Assembly (NCBI GenBank): GCA_019312835.1 | Contig: JAFDCJ010000341.1 | Span: forward strand, 23,763 to 87,762 | Length of the DNA: 64,000 nt | From: Deltaproteobacteria bacterium | GTDB lineage: Bacteria > Desulfobacterota > Desulfobacteria > Desulfobacterales > JAFDCJ01 | Reading direction: 5' to 3' | Shown: one piece after another, positions 36,808 to 47,399 of the stretch | How positions within the stretch are numbered: the stretch's first letter is position 1 | Layout of the letters: the number at the start of each line of letters is the position of its first letter | The notes under the pieces: model-generated | Databases searched by the model: none | Told to the model about the DNA's origin: nothing | The model's input: the letters and a program-made list of their open reading frames with translations, nothing else | Made by a program: the position numbers and the translations under genes

Positions 36808-39800
36808 TCACCGGATCATTCGCAAATCACCAGTTCTCCGCTGCCGGTAAGTCCGGCGCGGAAACTTGAGATAGGGGATAATGGCCTGATTTTTATTGCC
36901 CCCGGTACCGTCGTAGGTGATGGAAACGATGGGAACACCGGTGCTCTGCTCGATTTGAGCGGCCATGGCCTCGGTGACCAGAGCGGGACAGCAAAAGGCC
37001 GGGTTGGTCTGGACAAACAGGGCCACATCCGGATGGTGCTTTTTGATGTAGTGGATTTTCAAAAGATTATCCATCGATTCGCCCGTGTTTTCGAGGCGCA
37101 GGTTGTAATGGGCCAGGATGTCTCGGGCGGATTCCTCAAACTCCGGCTCCGGCTCGTTTAATATACGCTCAAAATATTTATAATAGGTTTTCTCCTTCAT
37201 TTTCAAGGTCGTCATCAGGGCCTTGGAGGACAGGACACTCAAATAATGCCCTTCGATCAGCCACTTTCTGAAATAGGGCCAGGAGATCATTTTTAAATAA
37301 TCACTGTAGGGTGTCGTGAGCACCTCCCCGCCGTTGGCCTCGATAAAATGAATCAGGTCCTGGTTGAACACGGGATTGTCCCGGGCATAGAGGTCGCCGA
37401 AGATGGCCACCTTGGGCCGTGGTTGGGCATCATGGTCTGCGACGGTTTCGATCTGTTCGAACCGGGATACAACCTCGGCAACCGCCGCCTCCCGGGAACG
37501 CTTCCCCACAAAGGCATCCGCCAGGATTTCCACGGCGGTGGCGATCACGCGGTCGGTTTCCCCTCGAAAGCGTTCATAGGGCCTTATCCGGCAGCCCATT
37601 TTACGGAGCATTCCGCCGAACATATAGGCAAAATAAATGTTGACCGGCAAGGTGATGGAAATGTCCATCATTGACATCGGCCCCACATATACCTCGGCCT
37701 GCTCCATCCCGTTGCCGTATGAATTTAGAATGCATTTGATGTGATGGGGAATCATTTTGAGGTTGCAGGCGATTTCCCCCTCGGCAAACCAGAAAACCGT
37801 TCGGGACGGATCCAGCCCGTTTTCTTCAGCGTGGTCAATGAACTCCTGGGCGACGATGTTCAGCGGAATGCATTGACCGCTGTTATGTCGCATGCTGCGC
37901 TGGATACGGTCCGGTGTTTCCACCAGACAGTCCGCATCGATTCCCGCCCGTCGGAGGCTGGCAACCACCAGGGGACAGCTGATGGGATCCCAGTTGGGAA
38001 TGATGACCGTCTTGCCGGTCAGGTCCCGGCAGGGGGACGGCAGCAGGGTGCCGTATTCGATGTCAGGCGGACCGGATTTGCGGGCCGCAAAATGATTCCG
38101 AAACGAGCCCAGGGCGGATTCGATGCGGGTCTCGTAACCGCCCGTGGAATCATGCTCGTCCAGCTGCAATATCAAATAAGGCTTGCCGTGAGCTTCCATA
38201 ATCTGTTTGAAATAATCGATGACAAAAGAGTCCGGCGCGCATCTGAAGGCGGTCATCAGGATCGGATACGCACCGGGGGTTTGGGCGGTCACCTCGGCCG
38301 CCTCCAGAATTTTGGCCGCATAATGCCAGTGGAGCTCGTTGAGCAGCGGTTCGATCGGCTTTACATCCTGCCGGCTGTAGGACAGCATGTCCTGAAAAAA
38401 CGTTTTGGTGCCCAGCGCGGCCAGGATGTTCGGTATGCCCTTGTGCATGGCGGCCGTGAGAACGGTGTACGGTCGGCCCAGGAGAACGACGTGCAGGTCA
38501 TCGGACTGCGCGGTGTGCGCCTGGTATACATCCTGCCAGTCGGAAAGGCCGCTGTTCATAAATTCACGGGCCCGATCATAGGCCGCCGACACATCAAAAT
38601 AACTGATCCGCTGATCGCTGATACTTCTGAGCATTTGGTAGAGCTGGGCCTTGGTATGGAAGCTGCTGTAAAGATAATCCACCACGGGCATCAGAAATTT
38701 TTTACGATCCACCCCATCGATGAATGAGGACAGGCCCGGGGCAAATTGAGTGTAGTAACAGTACTGCCGGCGGGGTCCTTTTTCCCGGCCCTTTTTGTCG
38801 AGGTAAAACGGCAGAAAGACAAAATCGCAGCGATCCAGCAGGTATCCGACATGACCGTGCAAAGCCGCCATGGGTGCGCAGAATTCAGCACCGGCCAGAC
38901 GCTTGCCGTCTTTGAGTGCTGTCCGGCAATTACTGCTGGTGACGGTTTTAATTCCCAGGGCATTGAAAAAAGACTGCCAGAAGGGCAGCTCCTCCAACAA
39001 ATACAGGGCGGCCGGGATCCCGATGACATAATCTTCTTCAACGTCTTCTGCGGTTGGGCAAGCATAAACCCCGGCACGCGCTTTCAGAAGATCGAACCCG
39101 GCCCGATTGTTATTTACAAATTGCTTGGTGTCATAATCCCGGCCGCATAAAAAGCCGTAGGCCACCTCACTGCCGTCCAGCCCGGCGACGGTCAGCTTGC
39201 AATGATTGGTGCACAGCTCACAAATCTCGGAACGCAGCGGAATCTCGCGCCTGTAAAGATCCAACCCTCTAAAAGTCGTAGCGGTTACCGCCTGATCGGC
39301 GAGGATCAAGGCGGCACCCAGTGCGCCGGTCAGGTGACAGTAGCGGGAAACCCGGATGGGCCTTGCCAGCCGTTTTTCAAATGCCGCGACCAACGCTTTG
39401 TTTTTGGCGGTGGCCCCCTGGAAAAAAACGACCTCACCGATGCTTTTTTCATCCGCCACCTTGGCCAGATAGTTCTCACACACCGAGTGCAGAACCGCAG
39501 CCAGCAGATCATCCACCGGATACCCCTCATTGAGGCAATGATTGAGATCCCGTTCCATGAAAACCGTACAGCGATCGCTGGCCATGGGGGAGCGGCGCAG
39601 GGCGGCTCGCTCGGCATAGTCCGGCAGGGGGCAGCCCAGTTTCTGGGCCTGTTCTTCGATAAAGCTCCCGGTGCCGGCCGCACACACATTGTTCATCACC
39701 GCAAAGGTGACGCTGCCGTTTTTCAGGGTGGTAAATTTGGAATCCTGGCCCCCGATTTCGATAATCGTGTCCACGGCGGGATCGATCTCGACCGCCGCCC

Positions 39801-41055
39801 GGGCGTGAGTGGTAATTTCATCGACGGCGATATCCGCCCCGATGAGTTTGCCGATGAATTTGCGCCCGGCCCCGGTGGTACCGACACCGATGATGTCGGG
39901 TTCAATCCGCTTCGACAGGGCAGTGTCCCCGATGGCAGCCAGAATCGACTGCACCGCCGTCACCGGTTTGCCGGCCGTGCGGGTATAAAAGCCGGCCAGG
40001 ACCGTCTTGTCCGGGTCGATCAGCACGGCCTTGGTGCTGGTGGAGCCCACGTCGACTCCCAGATAAACCGCCGCCGTGGACGCACCTGTCAGGTCCGCAT
40101 AGATATCCACCTCCACCGGAAATAAGACCTTCGCATCTCCGGGATCGAATTCATAGGATTCAACGCCGTCAAATTCAGGATAATCTGAAAGCACCAATTC
40201 AAGGGGGTCGTGGGCATAATTCAGCTGGTTTTTTTCGGTGGCAAGAATATCGTCGGCTGAATGAATCCGGGGCATGGACGACGATCCACCTTCTTCAAGC
40301 AGGCTTAAGGCGGCTCCCGTGGCGGTGTACAACACCGTATCCCCGGCCACAATCTGTTTGCCGATAAGTGTCTGGAGATGGTTGACGACGGCTGTGTTCA
40401 GTGAAACGCCGCCGGTGAAGATAACCGGGGCAAGGAAATCTTCCCCGCTAAACAGGGTATCGACGATATTGCGGGCCAGCCCCCGGCAGAGACCATCACA
40501 GATTTCCGGCAGCGTGTAGCCTTCCTGCTGGGCGTGGACCAGATCGGTTTTGGCAAAAACCGCACAGCGGGAAGCGATTTTGGGGATGGCCCCCTGATTG
40601 CTGCAGGCCGTTTGACTGAGTTCGGCCGGACCGCTCAGATTCAGCCGGCGGGCCTGCTGATCCAAAAAACTGCCGGTGCCCGCGGCACAGCTCGTGTTGG
40701 ATTTGTAGCCCAGGTAGTTACCGTGGCCGTCCAGGCGGATCAGGCCGAATTTTTCGCCCCCCACCACCAGGACCGATCCGGCCCCGGGGTGCCAATGGCG
40801 GACCGCCGACACCACCGCGACCTGATTATCGTAGCGGGTGGCATGCTTTAAAATGGAAGGGCTCGAAGCCGTCGAAGCAATACCGCCAACGGTTGCAAGA
40901 TCGAAGTTGTCCAGAATTTCTCTGAGTTTATCCGCTGGTTTGCCGTGGTGAAATTCATAGGCGCTTTGAAGGATTTGCTTGCCTGGACTCAAGGTCACCG
41001 CCGAGACCGAGACGGAGCCGACATCAATGCCCAGGATGTTGGGACGGGATAACAT
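36808..41055 (-). CDS. Large acyl-CoA dehydratase activase (two BadF/BadG/BcrA/BcrD ATPase domains + DUF2229 + HgdB-like region)
   Basis: LGIDVGSVSVSAV and YLGVDVGSTSTKAVLID; two ...AAGTGSF(L/I)(D/E)(Q/E)QA motifs; IEIGGQDSKFTTL; downstream FCAPMAALHGHV... Confidence 0.9.
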   Translation of the reverse strand: MLSRPNILGIDVGSVSVSAVTLSPGKQILQSAYEFHHGKPADKLREILDNFDLATVGGIASTASSPSILKHATRYDNQVAVVSAVRHWHPGAGSVLVVGGEKFGLIRLDGHGNYLGYKSNTSCAAGTGSFLDQQARRLNLSGPAELSQTACSNQGAIPKIASRCAVFAKTDLVHAQQEGYTLPEICDGLCRGLARNIVDTLFSGEDFLAPVIFTGGVSLNTAVVNHLQTLIGKQIVAGDTVLYTATGAALSLLEEGGSSSMPRIHSADDILATEKNQLNYAHDPLELVLSDYPEFDGVESYEFDPGDAKVLFPVEVDIYADLTGASTAAVYLGVDVGSTSTKAVLIDPDKTVLAGFYTRTAGKPVTAVQSILAAIGDTALSKRIEPDIIGVGTTGAGRKFIGKLIGADIAVDEITTHARAAVEIDPAVDTIIEIGGQDSKFTTLKNGSVTFAVMNNVCAAGTGSFIEEQAQKLGCPLPDYAERAALRRSPMASDRCTVFMERDLNHCLNEGYPVDDLLAAVLHSVCENYLAKVADEKSIGEVVFFQGATAKNKALVAAFEKRLARPIRVSRYCHLTGALGAALILADQAVTATTFRGLDLYRREIPLRSEICELCTNHCKLTVAGLDGSEVAYGFLCGRDYDTKQFVNNNRAGFDLLKARAGVYACPTAEDVEEDYVIGIPAALYLLEELPFWQSFFNALGIKTVTSSNCRTALKDGKRLAGAEFCAPMAALHGHVGYLLDRCDFVFLPFYLDKKGREKGPRRQYCYYTQFAPGLSSFIDGVDRKKFLMPVVDYLYSSFHTKAQLYQMLRSISDQRISYFDVSAAYDRAREFMNSGLSDWQDVYQAHTAQSDDLHVVLLGRPYTVLTAAMHKGIPNILAALGTKTFFQDMLSYSRQDVKPIEPLLNELHWHYAAKILEAAEVTAQTPGAYPILMTAFRCAPDSFVIDYFKQIMEAHGKPYLILQLDEHDSTGGYETRIESALGSFRNHFAARKSGPPDIEYGTLLPSPCRDLTGKTVIIPNWDPISCPLVVASLRRAGIDADCLVETPDRIQRSMRHNSGQCIPLNIVAQEFIDHAEENGLDPSRTVFWFAEGEIACNLKMIPHHIKCILNSYGNGMEQAEVYVGPMSMMDISITLPVNIYFAYMFGGMLRKMGCRIRPYERFRGETDRVIATAVEILADAFVGKRSREAAVAEVVSRFEQIETVADHDAQPRPKVAIFGDLYARDNPVFNQDLIHFIEANGGEVLTTPYSDYLKMISWPYFRKWLIEGHYLSVLSSKALMTTLKMKEKTYYKYFERILNEPEPEFEESARDILAHYNLRLENTGESMDNLLKIHYIKKHHPDVALFVQTNPAFCCPALVTEAMAAQIEQSTGVPIVSITYDGTGGNKNQAIIPYLKFPRRTYRQRRTGDLRMIR

Positions 41056-41325
41056 GATAACCTCCCCAATTATATGCCTATAATTAAAGGTGATCATGAA
41101 ATAGGTAGAGAAGTTCTTATTCGATCCAAGGATATGACAAGACCGGGTGGGTGTCAAGCATGATGGCGCAGCTCATTGACAGTAGGGTCGGCCGCAGTGC
41201 CGACCCCAAAATAGGATATAACTGAACTTAAAGGCGGGCACGGCGTCCCGCTCTAGTTTGAAAAAGGGGGACAGGGAGGACCTCAGAAGGGCTCATGCGA
41301 TACTTAGCGATAGAATTGGCTTTCA

Positions 41326-44151
41326 TCAGCTCCTGGGACGGGTGCACTGATCCACCAGGTACAGAATGGAGCGGTAGTCGATGCCGCTGTGCGTCGTCAA
41401 GCCGATTTCACAGGTGCGACTGGTGGAATAACCGTTGCTGACGTCCGGGGGAAGTTGTTTTTTTAACCGCCGCAATCCAAAAGCGTTCAATTCGGGCACC
41501 GTAAATCCCCGGTCCCCGGCAAACCCGCAGCAGATCACCTCGGGCGTCACCACCTTTTCGGCGCACATCTCGGCCAGCCGCAGAAAATCGGCTTCCAGTC
41601 CCAACTTCTTGGCGCTGCAGACCGTGTGAATGGCAATCGGTCCGGCGATCTTATCAAAGGCCAGACGCGGTGCCAGGTAGGTCAGGGTAAACTGGATGGG
41701 CTCGAACAGCTGCAGACGGTCATCCAGGGTTTCTTTCATATGATACAGGCAGGGACTCATATCACACAGAATCGGGACGCGGCCGTTGTCGGATACGCCG
41801 AGCAGGGCATCGCCAAGCTCGGCGGCCTTGGCATCGGCGGCCTCACGCAATCCTTTGCTCGCAAAGGGCATGCCGCAGCATAGCTGATCCATGCGGTCCG
41901 GGTAGCTGATGGCATACCCGGCTTTTTCCAGCAGGGATGCGGTGGTGCGGGGTAGCGCATCCAGGCCCTCACCACCGGTTGATCCCATGGAACGGTTGAT
42001 GCAGGAGGGGAAATAAACCACCCGGTCCGCCCCTGGCCGTTGGTTGGTCGGAGGCGTCACCCGATCCGCCGCGGTGGGCATGGCCGGCGTCCACTGGGGC
42101 AGACGCTTTCCGGTGAGATTGCGCAGGCCGTTAGCGACAGCCGCCATCCATGGGGTTCCCAGTAAACGGTGGGCTTTGTCGAGCACACCGAGGCCGAAGC
42201 GGGTCAGGGCCGTAACAGTGCCCATCCGCCTGGCCACCTGGATCCCTATCTGCCGGGCAACCGGGGACAATTGATGTTGGCGCAGGACCTTGATGAGCTT
42301 GCCGGTGTCGATTTCCACCGGGCAGGTCAGCGCACACAGCCCGTCCGTGGCGCAGGTCTGGTTCCCGTAATACAGGTACTCTTTCTGCAGTTCCACCAGC
42401 CGCGACGGGTCTTCGCCGCTAACCGCCAGGCGCTTCATTTCGCGGTAGATAACGATCCGCTGGCGGGCCGACAGGGTCAATTCGTGGGACATGCAGCTGC
42501 GCTCACAGAACCCGCACTCGGTGCAGGTGTCCACCAGTTCGTGGGCCCGGGGCATGGGTTTGATATTTTTGGCGTGGGCTTCGGGATCGGCGTTGATGAT
42601 CACCCCCGGGTTGAGCATGTGGTCGGGATCAAAAAGGGTCTTGGTGTCCCGCATGACACCATGGATGAAATCCCCCCATTCCCGCTTCACGAAGGGGGCC
42701 ATGTTGCGGCCGGTACCGTGCTCGGCCTTTAAGGAGCCGTCGTATTTGTCCACCACCATGTCGGCCAGCTCCTGCATGAAGGCTTTGTATTTGTCAATTT
42801 CACCCGGATCCGACAAATCCGGCGTCAGCACGAAATGCACGTTGCCATCGAAGACGTGACCCCAGATGATCGTGTCTTCGTAAGCATAGCGTGCAAACAT
42901 ATCCTGCAGCTCCAGCAGGCAGTCGCGCAGGCGCTCAATGGGTACGGCAATGTCTTCGATAATCACCGTGGTGCCCGTCTGGCGCGCATGGCAGACCGAC
43001 GGAAACAGCCCCGAACGGATGCTCCACAGGGCCGCGGCCTGCTCCGGATCGGTGGAAAACTCAAAATCCCGGACCATGGGAAAGTCGGCAAACCTGGCAT
43101 TGATCTCATCCACCTGCTGCTGCAAGGTGGCCGTGTCATCGGCCGCGGTTTCGACCAGCAGGGCCGTCACCGTATCGTCCAGGGATTTAATGTAGGGCGG
43201 CATGCCGGGTTTGTTCTCCACCGAGCGCAGCGACACCCGGTCCATGAGCTCGGCGGCACTGACGCGGCAATCCTTTAAGAGCACCACGGCCTCGCAGGCC
43301 CGGGCGATATCCGGAAACAGCATCAGTCCGGTGGCCTTGTAGGCGGGCACTTCCAGGGTGCGGAAAGTGACCTCGGAGATAAAGCCCAGGGTGCCTTCGG
43401 ATCCGATCATCAAATGCTGGATGATGTCAATGGGATCATCAAAATTGATCAAAGCGCTGACGCTGTATCCGGTGGTGTTTTTTATCTGATATTTGCGCCG
43501 GATGCGGTCAACGGTATCGGGATCCTGCTTGAGGCGCCGGGCCAGGGCGGTGACCCCGTCGACGATGTCCTTGCGCCCGGCAAGAAAGGCATTCCGGCTG
43601 GCTTCATCCCGGGTATCCAGGACGGTACCGTCGGCCAAAATGATGCGCATGCCCAGGACCGTCCCCATGCTGTTGCCCGTAATTCCGCTGGCCATGCCGC
43701 AGGCGTTGTTGGATACGATGCCGGCGATTTTAGCCGAGTTGATGGAGGCCGGGTCCGGTCCGATCTTTTTGCCGTAAGGGGCCAGGTAGCCGTTGGCCTC
43801 GGCACCGAGGACTGCAGCCCCCAGGGTTATTTCGCTCTGGTCCTCATTGAGGTGGTAATCGCGCCACCCCTCGGGACCCAAGACCATCAGCACCGAATCG
43901 CTCAGTGCCTGACCGGACAGGCTGGTGCCCGAAGCGCGAAAGGTAACCGGAATCTTAAGTTCGCGGCAAGCCGTTAAAACCGCCAGGGTTTCGGTCTCGT
44001 CTTCTACCTTGACGATAACTTTGGGTGTCAGGCGATAGAAACTGGCATCGGTGCCGTATGCCAGGGTTCGCAGGGAATCTGTTATTAACCGGGACGGCGG
44101 AATATCGACAGACAGGCGGTCAACCAAAGATTGATAGGGTCCGGCAAGCAT
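41326..44151 (-). CDS. FAD-binding oxidase / (Fe-S)-binding fusion (GlcD- or D-lactate dehydrogenase-like)
   Basis: FAD-binding_4 region (FRASGTSLSGQALSD, IAGIVSNNACGM), Fe-S CTECGFCERSCMSHELTLS and C-terminal CCG-type Cys motifs. Confidence 0.92.
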   Translation of the reverse strand: MLAGPYQSLVDRLSVDIPPSRLITDSLRTLAYGTDASFYRLTPKVIVKVEDETETLAVLTACRELKIPVTFRASGTSLSGQALSDSVLMVLGPEGWRDYHLNEDQSEITLGAAVLGAEANGYLAPYGKKIGPDPASINSAKIAGIVSNNACGMASGITGNSMGTVLGMRIILADGTVLDTRDEASRNAFLAGRKDIVDGVTALARRLKQDPDTVDRIRRKYQIKNTTGYSVSALINFDDPIDIIQHLMIGSEGTLGFISEVTFRTLEVPAYKATGLMLFPDIARACEAVVLLKDCRVSAAELMDRVSLRSVENKPGMPPYIKSLDDTVTALLVETAADDTATLQQQVDEINARFADFPMVRDFEFSTDPEQAAALWSIRSGLFPSVCHARQTGTTVIIEDIAVPIERLRDCLLELQDMFARYAYEDTIIWGHVFDGNVHFVLTPDLSDPGEIDKYKAFMQELADMVVDKYDGSLKAEHGTGRNMAPFVKREWGDFIHGVMRDTKTLFDPDHMLNPGVIINADPEAHAKNIKPMPRAHELVDTCTECGFCERSCMSHELTLSARQRIVIYREMKRLAVSGEDPSRLVELQKEYLYYGNQTCATDGLCALTCPVEIDTGKLIKVLRQHQLSPVARQIGIQVARRMGTVTALTRFGLGVLDKAHRLLGTPWMAAVANGLRNLTGKRLPQWTPAMPTAADRVTPPTNQRPGADRVVYFPSCINRSMGSTGGEGLDALPRTTASLLEKAGYAISYPDRMDQLCCGMPFASKGLREAADAKAAELGDALLGVSDNGRVPILCDMSPCLYHMKETLDDRLQLFEPIQFTLTYLAPRLAFDKIAGPIAIHTVCSAKKLGLEADFLRLAEMCAEKVVTPEVICCGFAGDRGFTVPELNAFGLRRLKKQLPPDVSNGYSTSRTCEIGLTTHSGIDYRSILYLVDQCTRPRS

Positions 44152-44368
44152 GTATATCTCCTGTATCTAAATATTCGAAAATCAGAAGCGATGATAATAA
44201 TCATTATCTCTTGATATCGTCAATTGAAAATTTGGGGCATGCTTTTTTTGCATACCGTCCTCTATACGGAAAGCAAAAGACCAATCATCTCTGCGCTCTT
44301 TGCGCCTCCAATGAGCGCAGCGCATGGGCGGTAAAAATTGTCCCATAAAACGGCTTTTATTTGGGCGC

Positions 44369-45688
44369 TTACAATGATCGGCTTAATACTTGAGCCCAGG
44401 ATAGCAGGGCTTCGTCGGCGCCAAAGGGGGCAATGAACTGCAGGGAGAGCGGCAGCCGGTTTTCTGAATGTCCGGCGGGCAGGTTGACCACGGGCATGCC
44501 GGCATGGGTCCAGGGCAGGCTCATGTTGGGGTCGCCGGTGGCATGGATACCGGCCGGGGCCGGACCGCAGGCTGCCGGGCAGACCCACAGATCGACGTTC
44601 GCCGCGGCCATCCGCTCCTCGAGCTCCCGGCGCAGTCTGGTACAGTTGGAACGTGCCGCGGCCAACTCATCTCCGTCGACCGTTTGACCGATCTCGATAA
44701 TTTCGGCCGTGCGCGGCCGGTAAAGGTCAGCGTGCCGATCGTAGATGCGGGCATGCTCCCGGGCAAACTCGGCGAAAACCATCCGCCGATGCAGGTGATT
44801 GAGTTCCTCGATATCAGCCAGTACCGGTATCCGTTCGACCCTGCATCCATTATCCGCCAGGTGTTGCGCCTGTTTCTCAAAGACGGCCAGGGCCTCGGGG
44901 TCGGCCTGCTCCAGGTAAGGCCCGACCGGCACGCCCAGGGCCGGCAGCACCCCGCGCACGAATTCCGCCTGCCAATCCCGGCAGAGCGCGGCGGCCGCCA
45001 GGGCCATCCCGTCAACATCCTGGGTGAAGAGGCCCACGTGGTCAATGGTGCGCGAAAAATAGACCAGTCCGGCGGTGGGCAGTCGATCAAGGGTCGGCTT
45101 GAACCCCACGATCCCGCAAAAGGCCGCCGGCCGTGTCACCGACCCGATGGTTTGCGTGCCCAATGCCAGGGCGCAGTATCCGGCCGCAACGGCTGCCGCA
45201 CTGCCGCTGCTCGACCCGCCGGGGGTATGGCCCGGGTTATGGGGATTGCGCGTCGGACCGGCTTCGAAATAGGCAAACTCGGTGGTTACGGATTTACCCA
45301 GGATCAGGGCCCCGGTCTTCCTCAGCAGGACGACCATCTCGGCCTCGGGACCGGCAAAAAGCTCGGGGGGCACCTCGGTCCCGGCCCGGGTCACAAACCC
45401 GGACACGTGGAAGATATCCTTGACGGCCACCAGCAGGCCATAGAGTGGCGGCCGCTTGTCCGGATCCGGAAATTTTTCACGCAGTTCGCCGGCTTCCTTG
45501 CGCAGGCGGCCAAGGCGGTCCTTCTCGGGCAGCATGGCTTCCACAGTGCTATCGATTTTGGCCACGCGGGAACACATATCTTCAACATAATCGACCGGAT
45601 CCAAACGGCCGCTGCGCAGGGCTTCGGCTGTGGCAGCCAGTGAATGGGGCCGGATTAATTCGGCAAGATGTTTTCCATCCGTATTCAT
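44369..45688 (-). CDS. Amidase (amidase signature family)
   Basis: LLVAVKDIFHVSG and TPGGSSSGSAAAVAAGYCALALGTQTIGSVTRPAAFCGIVGFKPT. Confidence 0.92.
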   Translation of the reverse strand: MNTDGKHLAELIRPHSLAATAEALRSGRLDPVDYVEDMCSRVAKIDSTVEAMLPEKDRLGRLRKEAGELREKFPDPDKRPPLYGLLVAVKDIFHVSGFVTRAGTEVPPELFAGPEAEMVVLLRKTGALILGKSVTTEFAYFEAGPTRNPHNPGHTPGGSSSGSAAAVAAGYCALALGTQTIGSVTRPAAFCGIVGFKPTLDRLPTAGLVYFSRTIDHVGLFTQDVDGMALAAAALCRDWQAEFVRGVLPALGVPVGPYLEQADPEALAVFEKQAQHLADNGCRVERIPVLADIEELNHLHRRMVFAEFAREHARIYDRHADLYRPRTAEIIEIGQTVDGDELAAARSNCTRLRRELEERMAAANVDLWVCPAACGPAPAGIHATGDPNMSLPWTHAGMPVVNLPAGHSENRLPLSLQFIAPFGADEALLSWAQVLSRSL

Positions 45689-45784
45689 GCCTGAAATTTC
45701 CCTTAATTAATTGAAAAACAATACGATAATATATACAGGGCTATCATATCGGTAAAGCACTGGCAAATTAATTGAGGAATACCT

Positions 45785-46480
45785 ATGAATTTTCGGAACC
45801 CAAAATTGAAACCTGAAAACAATGGTCTTGTAGACCTGGACAGCCAGACCGGCATTGCCACCGCTCTTTTGGTCGGGGTCATCGTTTTCTTGTTAATTTT
45901 GGTGGCAATCGGGGTTTATGCGGTTAATCATTATAACGTCTGGATCGCCCATGGCGTCACGGCCGGCATGAACGCCATCATCAACAACTCGGACATCCCC
46001 GAGCAGGAAAAGGCTGACGTCACCCAGATTATCATCCGGCTCAAGGAAGGCTACCTGGCCGAAGAAATCACAATGGCCGAGCTGGGCCGGGTTCTGGAAG
46101 CCATGGGGTCATGCCCGGCCCTGCCGATCGGGCTGGTCGTTCAGTTCGAACAAAGCTATGTCGCATCGTCGGGTTTGAGCCAGGATGAGAAAACGGCCGC
46201 CGGCCTGCATCTCAACCGGTTGGCCCGGGGCTTGTCCGATGGCCGCATCGACTGGTCCGTGATCGAACAGATCCTTGATCCGATCAGCGATCCCGGCGAA
46301 GACGGCAAGCAGAATCTCCGGTCGCCGGACCGGGTATCCGATGCTGAAATCCTCGAGGTGCTCGTGACTGCCAAAGAAATTGCCGACGAGGCGGGGATAT
46401 CCGAGGAAATGATTGCAATCGATATTTCCGACGAGTTCAAAAAGTCGGTGGAGGAGGCGCTAGGCCGTTCGCTGGCTTAG
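45785..46480 (+). CDS. Hypothetical single-TM protein
   Basis: 231 aa, N-terminal TM TALLVGVIVFLLILVAIGVYAV, soluble helical C-terminus. Confidence 0.6.
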   Translation: MNFRNPKLKPENNGLVDLDSQTGIATALLVGVIVFLLILVAIGVYAVNHYNVWIAHGVTAGMNAIINNSDIPEQEKADVTQIIIRLKEGYLAEEITMAELGRVLEAMGSCPALPIGLVVQFEQSYVASSGLSQDEKTAAGLHLNRLARGLSDGRIDWSVIEQILDPISDPGEDGKQNLRSPDRVSDAEILEVLVTAKEIADEAGISEEMIAIDISDEFKKSVEEALGRSLA

Positions 46481-46488
46481 AAATGGTT

Positions 46489-47025
46489 TCAAGTGGTCTT
46501 TTTTTCGAGGGTATCCAGACGTTGTTTTAAATCTTCCAATTCTTTTGCCGAACGCCTCTCACGCTGCCGGCTTGCAATGGTTTCGCAAATGGCCCTGATG
46601 TTGGTATTGACGGCATCGATCAATAGATTGTCTCCGGAGTTGTAAATCCGCGCCAGCATCTCAACGGCAGCACCAAAACCAGCGCCGTCGGTATCCTGAT
46701 ACGAATCAGCAGCGGATCGGGTTTCCGGATCATCCTGAAAACCATAGGGCGATTCCGGGCTGGCCACCCGACCGGCCGATTGGGAACTTTCGCCGGCATA
46801 TTCCACCCGCTTTTCAGGCCCCTTGCCGAAGCTGAGCCAATCCATGGAGCAACCGGTCAACTCCGCAACCTTATAAATCCATCCTGTGGGAACATCCTTC
46901 CGCTTCCGGGCCGCACCAATATTTTGCCTGGATATGCCTAAATAAGTTGCCAGTTGCCCGTCTGACTTGGCGTCCAGAGCCTCTTTCAGGCGATTAATGA
47001 TCTTTTCCGTATCTGAATATAACAT
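46489..47025 (-). CDS. CI-repressor-like helix-turn-helix regulator
   Basis: IINRLKEALDAKSDGQLATYLGISRQNIGAARKRKDVPTGWIYKVAELTGCSMDWLSFGKGP. Confidence 0.8.
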   Translation of the reverse strand: MLYSDTEKIINRLKEALDAKSDGQLATYLGISRQNIGAARKRKDVPTGWIYKVAELTGCSMDWLSFGKGPEKRVEYAGESSQSAGRVASPESPYGFQDDPETRSAADSYQDTDGAGFGAAVEMLARIYNSGDNLLIDAVNTNIRAICETIASRQRERRSAKELEDLKQRLDTLEKKTT

Positions 47026-47103
47026 ATCTTAATTCTTAGTAATTCAGGCCTATATGCCACGGTTGGCCTCGTTGAATCAACATGTCCTTCGGTATCATAT
47101 GCT

Positions 47104-47172
47104 AAAAATTGCAAATAAATTTTGCTTTCAATGCAAATTTTTATTGACAATATAAATTTGATGCCTTATGAA
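47104..47172 (+). promoter_or_regulatory. Candidate sigma70-like promoter with overlapping inverted repeat
   Basis: TTGACA (47144-47149) - 17 bp - TATGAA (47167-47172); aaaaattgca...atgcaaattttt just upstream. Confidence 0.4.
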
Positions 47173-47399
47173 CGGTAAAGCAATCTTATCTGCTTGTGGA
47201 AGTTAGAAGAGAGGTCGATCGAATCACCTACAATTATAATGCTTAGCAAAAATTTGTGTCGTTGGGAAGTTTTAATTGACAGTGTGCAACAGCTGTCTGT
47301 CGCAGATTTAATTTCATCATGCCAGAAGGTCGAATCTGCATAAAGGCAGCACAACCCCACGCCGATGGCGTGGACAGCTGAAAGGGAAAGGAGGAAAAA

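Noticed and set aside
37741-38727. 328-aa plus-strand ORF (and others such as 39202-40125, 42169-42732)
   Set aside because: Antisense to the well-supported activase and FAD/Fe-S oxidase genes; Arg/Gly/His-rich composition typical of shadow ORFs in GC-rich DNA
41185-41206. gggtcggc-cgcagt-gccgaccc hairpin considered as a terminator
   Set aside because: No T-tract on the 3' side in either orientation; function not supportable
44468-45643. 391-aa plus-strand ORF
   Set aside because: Antisense shadow of the amidase gene
46489-47025. Prophage remnant based on the CI-like repressor
   Set aside because: No integrase, structural or lysis genes nearby; treated as an orphan regulator
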